From positions 1 through 6,696 of the forward strand of contig SCQZ01000127.1 of the NCBI GenBank assembly GCA_004299665.1: a stretch of 6,696 nucleotides of DNA, given 5' to 3'. Numbering within the stretch: position 1 is the first letter of the stretch; each line of letters opens with the position of its first letter. The translations under genes and the position numbers were made by a program. This document shows positions 1-5,441 of the stretch, one piece after another. The notes under the pieces are model-generated. The model had not been told where the DNA came from, did not search any database, and was given only the letters and a program-made list of their open reading frames with translations. This DNA is from Jatrophihabitans sp. (lineage in GTDB: Bacteria > Actinomycetota > Actinomycetes > Mycobacteriales > Jatrophihabitantaceae).

Positions 1-438
1 GGCCCCGGCGGTGACATGGCCGACGCCTCGGCCGTCCTGGCCGGGCTGGACGCGCGCCGCGAGAACGCGTTCGCGACGCGCGACCCCGGCGCGCTCGCCG
101 GTGTCTACGTGTCCGGCGAACTGTTACGGGCGGACGCGGCGGTGCTGGAGCACACCGTTCCGGCCGGTTGCGTGCTGGTCGGCGTGGCCAACACCTATCG
201 GGACCTGCAGGTCACCGCGGACGGTGAGCGCCTCGTGATCCGTGCCGAGGTCCGGTTGCAGCCGTCGCGGCTCCGGTGCGCAACCGCGGCCGGCCCTGCC
301 GCGGACGAACCGGTTCCGGGCTCGGCTGCCGCGCCCATGCTGCTCACGCTGCTGCGGGCCGGATCGGGCTACCGGATCGCGGCGATCACGCCAGACCCAG
401 GGCCCGCTCGAAGCGACCGCCCTCCAGCCGGTCCTTGA
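1..438 (+). CDS. SnoaL/NTF2-like C-terminal domain protein (5' end outside window)
   Basis: I do not recognise a named gene. The frame is open back to base 1. The first ATG is at 16, but it has only a weak purine stretch before it, so the true start probably lies upstream and this is the C-terminal part of a longer protein. From that ATG there are 140 residues. The opening reads LDARRENAFATRDPGALAGVY, followed by alternating hydrophobic strands and a late LLTLLRAGSGYRIAAITP strand. This helix-then-curved-sheet order is typical of SnoaL/NTF2-like folds, which in actinobacteria often sit at the end of membrane or secreted proteins of unknown role. No catalytic residues can be assigned. The last 14 or so residues, rich in Pro, Arg and Ala, are encoded in DNA antisense to the 3' end of sucB (53-bp tail-to-tail overlap) and look like a read-through extension. 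Codon 37 is TTA (124-126), rare in such genomes. The fold call is inference from the pattern; the reading frame itself is fairly sure. Confidence 0.6.
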   Translation, partial: GPGGDMADASAVLAGLDARRENAFATRDPGALAGVYVSGELLRADAAVLEHTVPAGCVLVGVANTYRDLQVTADGERLVIRAEVRLQPSRLRCATAAGPAADEPVPGSAAAPMLLTLLRAGSGYRIAAITPDPGPARSDRPPAGP

Positions 439-1933
439 CGGTCCCCAGGAAGCGCGCCGCGTCCGCGCCGTCGACGACGCGGTGGTCGTAGGTCAGCGCG
501 AGGTAGCACATCGAGCGGACCGCGATCGTCTCGCCGAACTCGTCGTCGGTGACGACGGCGGCCCGCTTGATCACCGCGCCCGTGCCCAGGATCGCCACCT
601 GCGGCTGGTTGATGATCGGCGTGTCGAACAGGGCACCCCGGCTGCCCGTGTTGGTCACGGTGAAGGTGCCGCCCCCCAACTCGTCCGGGGTGATGCGGTT
701 GGTGCGCGTCCGGTCCGCCAGGTCGGCGATCTTGCGCGCCAGCCCGGCCAGGTTCAGGTCGTCGGCGTCGTGGATCACCGGGACGAGCAGTCCCCGGTCG
801 GTGTCCACCGCGATCCCGAGGTGCGCCGCGCTGTGGTAGGTGATCGTCTTGTCGTCCATGTTGACCGAGGCGTTCACCCCGGGATGCGCCTTGAGGGCCT
901 CGATGGTGGCGACGGCGAAGAACGGCAGGAAGGTCAGCTTGACGCCCTCGCGCGCCTCGAAGCCCGCCTTCGCCTGGTCACGGAGGCGGGCGATCTTGGT
1001 CACGTCCACCTCGACGACCGTCGTCAGTTGCGCCGAGGTCTGCAGCGACTCGACCATGCGGGCCGCTATCACCTGGCGCATCCGCGACATCGGCTCGGTA
1101 CGGCCGCGCAGCGACGCGGCAACGGACGGGGCCGGCGCGGCCGCGGCAGATGGTGCGGACGGTGCGGCAGCGACCGCCGCCCGCTCCTCGGCCTCGCGCC
1201 GGCTCTGCTCCACGGCGGCGAGCACGTCGGACTTGCGGATCCGTCCGCCGATACCGGTCCCCTGGACGGCCGCGAGGTCCACGCCGTGCTCGCCGGCGAG
1301 CTTGCGGACCAGGGGCGTCACATAGGTACCGGCGACCTCGTCGTCCTCGTCGCCGGCGGTCGGGGCGGGTCCCTGCTGCGGCGACTGCGAGTGACGACCG
1401 GACTCGTCGTCCGGCCGCTGCGGTGCGGGAACGGGTTGCGCATCCGGCTGGGGTGCGGGCTGCGGTGCCGGGGCGAACTGCGGCGCGACGGGCTGCGGTG
1501 CCGGGGCGAACTGCGGCGCGACGGGCTGAGGTGCCGGGGCGAACTGCGGCGCGACGGGCTGCGGCGCCGGAGCGAACTGCGGCGCCACCGGCTCGGGCGG
1601 CGCAACCGCCGCGGGCGGCGCCACGGGCTCGGGCGGCGCCACGGGGGCGGGCGGCGCAGCGGACACCTGCGCGGGTGCGCCGCCGGATGCCTCCCCGGTC
1701 TCGCCGATCACGGCCAGTTCCACGCCGACCTCGACCGTCTCGTCCTCACCGACCTTGATCGACAGCAGGGTGCCGGACGCGGGCGAGGGCACCTCCGTGT
1801 CGACCTTGTCCGTCGAGACCTCGAGCAGCGGCTCGTCGGCATCGACGTGGTCGCCCTCCTGCTTGAGCCAGCGGGTGACGGTCCCTTCGGTGACGCTCTC
1901 ACCCAGTCGTGGCATGGTCACGGACGTCGGCAT
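386..1933 (-). CDS. sucB: Dihydrolipoamide acyltransferase (E2) of a 2-oxoacid dehydrogenase complex, SucB type
   Basis: This is the E2 core of the 2-oxoglutarate (or, in some actinobacteria, pyruvate) dehydrogenase complex. It moves the acyl group from lipoamide to coenzyme A in the cytoplasm. The protein has 515 residues. Residues 2-77 are one lipoyl domain, with the lipoylated lysine K43 in STDKVDTE. Residues 79-200 are a flexible Ala/Pro/Gln linker with four VAPQFAPAPQP-type repeats. Residues 203-240 are the peripheral-subunit-binding domain (YVTPLVRKLA, then GTGIGGRIRKSDVL), which docks E1 or E3. Residues 277-510 are the catalytic domain, ending in YDHRVVDG with catalytic H484 and D488. 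The ATG is supported by a strong AGAAGGAG ribosome site at 1943-1950. It lies 45 bp behind lpd (E3) on the same strand, so co-transcription is likely. Actinobacterial homologues I know of, such as mycobacterial DlaT, usually have two lipoyl domains, so this one is short by a domain. The family is certain. Succinyl versus acetyl specificity cannot be read from sequence, and the symbol follows actinobacterial usage. Confidence 0.95.
   Translation of the reverse strand: MPTSVTMPRLGESVTEGTVTRWLKQEGDHVDADEPLLEVSTDKVDTEVPSPASGTLLSIKVGEDETVEVGVELAVIGETGEASGGAPAQVSAAPPAPVAPPEPVAPPAAVAPPEPVAPQFAPAPQPVAPQFAPAPQPVAPQFAPAPQPVAPQFAPAPQPAPQPDAQPVPAPQRPDDESGRHSQSPQQGPAPTAGDEDDEVAGTYVTPLVRKLAGEHGVDLAAVQGTGIGGRIRKSDVLAAVEQSRREAEERAAVAAAPSAPSAAAAPAPSVAASLRGRTEPMSRMRQVIAARMVESLQTSAQLTTVVEVDVTKIARLRDQAKAGFEAREGVKLTFLPFFAVATIEALKAHPGVNASVNMDDKTITYHSAAHLGIAVDTDRGLLVPVIHDADDLNLAGLARKIADLADRTRTNRITPDELGGGTFTVTNTGSRGALFDTPIINQPQVAILGTGAVIKRAAVVTDDEFGETIAVRSMCYLALTYDHRVVDGADAARFLGTVKDRLEGGRFERALGLA
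1458..1589 (-). repeat. Four 33-bp tandem repeats inside the sucB linker
   Basis: Four direct units lie head to tail at 1458-1490, 1491-1523, 1524-1556 and 1557-1589. The first two are identical. The third differs at a single base (1529, C to A). The fourth differs at four bases. All are exact multiples of three, so each encodes one 11-residue VAPQFAPAPQP unit of the flexible Ala/Pro arm between the lipoyl and subunit-binding domains. The near identity at DNA level, including silent positions, points to recent duplication or slippage and not only to selection for composition. Copy number may vary between strains. Confidence 0.9.
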
Positions 1934-1942
1934 GGTCGACAG

Positions 1943-1950
1943 CTCCTTCT
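1943..1950 (-). promoter_or_regulatory. Ribosome binding site of sucB
   Basis: On the minus strand this reads AGAAGGAG, an almost full Shine-Dalgarno match, nine bases before the ATG at 1931-1933. It fixes the sucB start and shows that sucB is translated independently, although it follows the lpd stop codon by only 45 bp. No promoter or hairpin is evident in that gap. Confidence 0.8.
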
Positions 1951-1978
1951 CGTTCGGGCGGCGGGGTCGTCGTCCGGG

Positions 1979-3379
1979 TCAGTCGTGCACGTGCAGCGGC
2001 TTGCCGGCCAGCAGCAGGTGCGCCTCGCCGATCGCCTCGGACTGGGTCGGGTGGGGGTGGATCAACTGCGCGACCTCGCCGGGCAGCGCCTCCCAGTTGA
2101 CGATCAGTTGTGCCTCGGCGATCAACTCGCCCACCCGCTCGCCGACGATGTGCACGCCGACGACGGGTCCCTCGCCGTGACCGGCGGCGACGAGCTTGAC
2201 CGCACCCCTGGCGTTCAGGATCGCGCTGCGGCCGTTGCCGGACAGGTCGTAGGTGACGGTCTTGATCGCGTCCGCGCCGAACCTCTCGGCGGCCTCGGCC
2301 TCGGTGAGCCCCACGGAGGCGACCTCGGGCGCGCAGTAGGTGATGCGCGGCACTCCGGCGTAGTCGATCGGAACGACCGGGAGCCCGGACATGTGCTCGG
2401 CCGCCAGGATCCCCTCGGCGAATCCGACGTGCGCGAGTTGCAGGTGCGGCGCCCCGGCGATCGAGATGAGGTCGCCGACCGCGTAGACCCCGTCGACGCC
2501 GGTCCGCAAGAACTCGTCGGTGATCACGAATCCGCGCTCGACCCGGATGCCCTGCTCCTCGTAGCCGAGCCCTTGCGAGACCGGTCCGCGGCCGACCGCC
2601 ACCAGCAGGATCTCGGCCTCGAGCGACTGTCCGTCCTCGAGCGTCACCCGCACGCCACCGCCGGTGTGCTCGACCTTCGCGAAGCGGGCACCCACCCTGA
2701 ACCCGATCTTGCGGCGGCGGAAGGCACGCTCGACGAGCTTGGAGGAGGCCTCGTCCTCCAGTGGGACGAGGTGGGGCAGCGCCTCCACGATCGTCACGTC
2801 GGTACCGAAGGAGGTCCACGCGCTGGCGAACTCGACGCCGATCACCCCGCCGCCCAGCACGATCGCGCTGCGCGGGACGCGGTCGAGCACCAGCGCGTGC
2901 TCACTGGTGATCACCCGCTCGCCGTCGATCTCCAGTCCCGGCAGCGACCGGGAGTACGAGCCCGTCGCCAGGATCACGTTCGTCCCGGTGTACCGGTCGT
3001 CCCCGACCGAGACGGTCCGTGGCCCGGTCAGGCGGCCCTCGCCGGCGACGATGTCCACGCCCCGGCTCTTGATCAGCCCGGTCAGGCCCTTGAAGTTCTT
3101 GCCGACGACGCCGTCCTTGTACCGGTGGACGCCGGCCATGTCGATGCCGTGGAATGTCGCGTTGACCCCGAAGGTCTCGCTCTCGCGTGCCTGGTCGGCG
3201 ATCTCCCCGGCGTGCAGCAGCGCCTTGGTCGGGATGCATCCGCGGTGCAGGCAGGTGCCGCCGACCTTGTCCTTCTCGATCAGCACGACCGACCTGCCGA
3301 GTTCGGCGGCCCGCAGGGCCGCGGCGTACCCGCCGCTGCCGCCGCCCAGGATGACGAGGTCGCTCTGCCGGTCCGCCAC
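1979..3379 (-). CDS. lpdA: Dihydrolipoyl dehydrogenase (E3 / glycine-cleavage L-protein)
   Basis: This FAD-dependent flavoenzyme re-oxidises dihydrolipoyl groups with NAD+. It serves as E3 of 2-oxoacid dehydrogenase complexes and as L-protein of glycine cleavage. Counting from the start used here (466 residues), the FAD-binding GGGSGGYAAA motif is at 12-21 and the redox-active disulfide C43/C48 is in GGTCLHRGC. The NAD-binding GGGVIGVE motif is at 176-183, and the second FAD motif AVGD ends at D303. The catalytic pair H443/E448 is in HPHPTQSEAIGE near the C-terminus, so every key residue is present. Start choice: a GTG at 3394 has no purine-rich site before it, whereas the GTG at 3379 has GGAG five bases upstream and gives an N-terminus beginning (M)ADRQSDLVILGG, as in homologues. 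The longer form would add five residues. It is the first gene of a probable lpd-sucB operon and diverges from a membrane-protein gene. The enzyme class is certain. Which complexes it serves is inference. Confidence 0.95.
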   Translation of the reverse strand: MADRQSDLVILGGGSGGYAAALRAAELGRSVVLIEKDKVGGTCLHRGCIPTKALLHAGEIADQARESETFGVNATFHGIDMAGVHRYKDGVVGKNFKGLTGLIKSRGVDIVAGEGRLTGPRTVSVGDDRYTGTNVILATGSYSRSLPGLEIDGERVITSEHALVLDRVPRSAIVLGGGVIGVEFASAWTSFGTDVTIVEALPHLVPLEDEASSKLVERAFRRRKIGFRVGARFAKVEHTGGGVRVTLEDGQSLEAEILLVAVGRGPVSQGLGYEEQGIRVERGFVITDEFLRTGVDGVYAVGDLISIAGAPHLQLAHVGFAEGILAAEHMSGLPVVPIDYAGVPRITYCAPEVASVGLTEAEAAERFGADAIKTVTYDLSGNGRSAILNARGAVKLVAAGHGEGPVVGVHIVGERVGELIAEAQLIVNWEALPGEVAQLIHPHPTQSEAIGEAHLLLAGKPLHVHD

Positions 3380-3384
3380 CGCTG

Positions 3385-3388
3385 CTCC
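3385..3388 (-). promoter_or_regulatory. Start-deciding ribosome binding site of lpd
   Basis: On the minus strand GGAG stands five bases before the GTG at 3377-3379. The alternative in-frame GTG at 3392-3394 is preceded by a pyrimidine-containing stretch (AAGTCCCGACGAC) with no comparable site. This favours the shorter protein. Confidence 0.55.
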
Positions 3389-3394
3389 AGTCAC

Positions 3395-3502
3395 GTCGTC
3401 GGGACTTCGAGGTCTGTCGGGACCATCTTGGCACTAGTACGCGGACGCACAGCTTGCGGTGCCACCATCGCGATGCGACCACCTGGGTGACGAGGGGGGA
3501 CC
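3395..3502. promoter_or_regulatory. Divergent intergenic region between lpd and the membrane-protein gene
   Basis: About 110 bp separate two divergent starts, so the promoter of the lpd-sucB operon and that of the membrane-protein gene probably both lie here. I see no convincing -10/-35 pair. The best fragments are TACTAG on the minus strand (around 3433-3438) and TTGGCA on the plus strand (around 3428-3433), neither with a good partner at 17 bp. A perfect 10-bp palindrome, CATCGCGATG, at 3466-3475 is a possible but unproven operator half. The role is inferred from gene arrangement only. Confidence 0.4.
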
Positions 3503-3994
3503 ATGACGCGACCGGGCCGTGCACGGCAGTCACTGGACCTGCCGCGCTGGCTCGGGCCCCTGGCTGCGTGCTGTGTGGTGGGGTTCGTCCCCTGGATCGT
3601 CTACCTGGGGATGACCTTGCCCGAGCGCTCCCACGCCCGGCACTACGACATCGCCTGGCTCGGCTTCGACAGCGCGATGTGCGCCGTGCTGGCCGTGCTG
3701 GCGGTCGTCGCGCTGCGGCGCCACCCGGCCACCGGACCGGTGGCCGCCGTCGCCGCGACCATGCTCGTCGTGGATGCCTGGTTCGACGTCACGACCGCGG
3801 CCAGCGAGAGTGACTTCGTGATCGCCCTGGTGCTCGCGCTGGTCGGCGAGATCCCGCTGGCGATCGTCTGCGGGTGGTCGGCGGTGAACGCCGAGCGGAC
3901 CCGCGCCCGTGCGTACCGGCGGCTGCGGGTGCGGTGGCAGGCCGCGGTCGCCGCGGGGCAGGTCAGCCCGCCAGGTGCTCCACCGCAGCGATGA
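3503..3994 (+). CDS. Four-helix integral membrane protein of unknown function
   Basis: I recognise no named gene. The ATG is well supported by an AGGGGGG ribosome site at 3493-3499. The 163 residues begin with a short basic, cytoplasmic-looking N-terminus (TRPGRARQ). Four hydrophobic segments follow at about 17-37, 51-71, 77-97 and 105-125. The basic amphipathic tail (ERTRARAYRRLRVRW) should lie in the cytoplasm. Polar and charged residues within or beside the helices stand out: YDIAWLGFD at 48-56, VVDAWFDV at 89-96 and the GEIP turn at 115-118. Proteins with a similar AWxGFD and VVDAWFDV pattern occur, from memory, as hypothetical membrane proteins in other actinobacteria. No enzyme or transporter motif is visible. 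It diverges from lpd, and its last 32 bp overlap the end of pepA on the other strand. A link to lipoate enzymes is not supported by anything beyond position. Confidence 0.8.
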   Translation: MTRPGRARQSLDLPRWLGPLAACCVVGFVPWIVYLGMTLPERSHARHYDIAWLGFDSAMCAVLAVLAVVALRRHPATGPVAAVAATMLVVDAWFDVTTAASESDFVIALVLALVGEIPLAIVCGWSAVNAERTRARAYRRLRVRWQAAVAAGQVSPPGAPPQR

Positions 3995-5417
3995 CCGTGC
4001 GCACGCCCGCGCCGGTACCGCCCTTGGGGGTGTAGCCCCAGGGCGCCTTCGTGTTGAAGGCGGGCCCGGCGATGTCCAGGTGCACCCAGGGCAGCGCCGC
4101 CGGAACGAAGTCGGCCAGGAAGTGACCCGCGACGAGCATCCCGCCCCAGCGATCGCCGGTGACGTTCACCAGATCGGCCACTGGGGAGTCGAGGCCGGGG
4201 CGCAGGTCGTCCGGCAGCGGCATGGCCCACACGGCCTCGCCGGCGGCGTTCCCGGCGGCGACGACCGCGTCGCGCCAGGCCGGCTCGCCCATCGCGCCGA
4301 TGACGCGCGGACCGAGCGCGACGACCTGCGCGCCGGTGAGGGTGGACGCCTCGATGAGGTAGTCGGGCCCGTCCTCGGCGGCACGGGCGATGGCGTCCCC
4401 GAGGATCAGGCGCCCCTCGGCGTCGGTGTCGCCGACCTCCACCGTCCGGCCGTTGCGGAAGGTGAGGATGTCCGACGGCCGGTACGCCGCGCCGCCGGGC
4501 ATGTTCTCGGCCATCGGGACCGTCGCCACCACCTCGACGGGAAGCTTGAGGGCGGCGACGGCGCAGATGCTCGCGATCATGGCTGCGGCCCCGCCCATGT
4601 CGGACTTCATCTGCTCCATCTTCGCGGTCTTGAGGTTCAGGCCGCCGGAGTCGAAGGTGATCCCCTTGCCGACCAGGGCCACCCTCGCCCGCGGCCGGTC
4701 CGGGCGGTAACTGATCCGCACCAGCCGGGGCGGGCGGGCCGATCCGGCGCCGACGCCCAGGATGCCGCCGAACCGTCCGCGCCGCAGCGCCCGCTCGTCG
4801 AGCACCTCGACGGCCAGCCCGGCCGCCTCCGCGAGGGAGCGGGCCCGCCCGGCGAAGCTCTGCGGATACAGGTCGTTGGGTGGTGTGTTCACCAGGTCCC
4901 GCACGGCGGCGACGGCCCCGGCCACGACCCTGGCGTGCGCGACCTCCCGCCTCGCCCCGGCGCCGGAGCCGGGGACCGTGATCCGGCGCAGTCGTCGCCG
5001 GTCGGGCGCGGACTTGTAGGCGGTGAAGGCGTAGCTGCCCAGCAGGGCACCCTCGGCGATCACGCCGGGCGGCGCGTCGATGGCCACGCGGACGTGCCCG
5101 TGACCGGTGAGGGTGCGCAGCGCCGCACCCACGCCGCGCCGCACCGACTCGGCGTCGTGCGGGTCGTCGCCCAGGCCGGTGACGACGAGCAGCGGGAACG
5201 GGGCGGTGCCGAGGGTCGGGATCCGCACGACTTCGTCCGGGCGGCCGGTCACCTCGAGGGTGGCCAGCGCGGCGGCCAGCCGCTTGCCCATCGCCTTCTC
5301 GACCGCCCGCGCCCCGGGGGCGATCCGCGCGCCGCCCGCCGCGCGCACCGCGCCGACCACCACCGCGTCGGCGGCGATGACATCGGCGGACGCGGCGAGC
5401 AGAGACACGGTCGGCAT
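3963..5417 (-). CDS. pepA: Leucyl aminopeptidase, peptidase family M17
   Basis: This cytosolic two-metal aminopeptidase releases N-terminal residues from peptides and normally forms a hexamer. The protein has 484 residues. The N-terminal macro-like domain spans about 10-130 and the catalytic domain about 165-480. The metal and catalytic residues align with the E. coli enzyme: K251 and D256 in GKGITFDSGG, catalytic K263 in LNLK, D273 in MKSDMGGAA, and D332/E334 with catalytic R336 in DTDAEGRL. Two oddities: the family signature NTDAEGRL has Asp at residue 330 in place of Asn, and the stretch from K263 to D273 is one residue shorter than in E. coli. The ATG at 5415-5417 gives the usual MPTVSLLAAS beginning. 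An open frame further upstream is antisense to gcvT and unlikely to be real. AGGA on the minus strand (5426-5429), eight bases before the ATG, may be a ribosome site, or part of a TAGGAT -10 box for a leaderless transcript. The gene is divergent from gcvT. Confidence 0.95.
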   Translation of the reverse strand: MPTVSLLAASADVIAADAVVVGAVRAAGGARIAPGARAVEKAMGKRLAAALATLEVTGRPDEVVRIPTLGTAPFPLLVVTGLGDDPHDAESVRRGVGAALRTLTGHGHVRVAIDAPPGVIAEGALLGSYAFTAYKSAPDRRRLRRITVPGSGAGARREVAHARVVAGAVAAVRDLVNTPPNDLYPQSFAGRARSLAEAAGLAVEVLDERALRRGRFGGILGVGAGSARPPRLVRISYRPDRPRARVALVGKGITFDSGGLNLKTAKMEQMKSDMGGAAAMIASICAVAALKLPVEVVATVPMAENMPGGAAYRPSDILTFRNGRTVEVGDTDAEGRLILGDAIARAAEDGPDYLIEASTLTGAQVVALGPRVIGAMGEPAWRDAVVAAGNAAGEAVWAMPLPDDLRPGLDSPVADLVNVTGDRWGGMLVAGHFLADFVPAALPWVHLDIAGPAFNTKAPWGYTPKGGTGAGVRTVIAAVEHLAG

Positions 5418-5441
5418 GGTCGCGATCCTAAGCTTGCGGCC
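5418..5441. promoter_or_regulatory. 24-bp divergent gap between pepA and gcvT with mirrored -10-like boxes
   Basis: The two ATGs face away from each other across 24 bp. On the plus strand TAAGCT (5429-5434) ends seven bases before the gcvT ATG. On the minus strand TAGGAT (5425-5430 on the plus strand) ends seven bases before the pepA ATG. Both fit the actinobacterial -10 consensus TANNNT at the distance expected for leaderless mRNAs, and they share two base pairs at 5429-5430. Neither has a recognisable -35 at 17-18 bp, and any -35 would lie inside the opposite gene. gcvT has no Shine-Dalgarno sequence here, which agrees with a leaderless start. pepA could instead use AGGA as a ribosome site. 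Confidence 0.5.

Noticed and set aside
3391..3426. An 11-codon leader ORF before lpd on the minus strand (ATG at 3426, TGA overlapping the GTG at 3394)
   Set aside because: It has no ribosome site and no runs of a regulatory amino acid, there is no attenuator hairpin, and the preferred lpd start lies downstream, so the stop/start overlap is probably chance.
3466..3475. Perfect palindrome CATCGCGATG as an operator
   Set aside because: Ten-base palindromes arise often by chance in GC-rich DNA and it does not extend further. It is noted only within the intergenic-region entry.
242..3490. A 1082-codon open frame on the plus strand opposite sucB and lpd
   Set aside because: It is exactly antisense to two well-supported enzymes. 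Its composition (many Arg, Gly, Asp, His, Val) is what GC-rich codon bias produces on the opposite strand, and it has no recognisable domain.
3909..5441. Upstream extension of the gcvT frame opposite pepA
   Set aside because: The frame happens to stay open through the antisense of pepA. The conserved GcvT N-terminus (SPLHDRHVALG) begins immediately after the ATG at 5442, so the longer form is an artefact.
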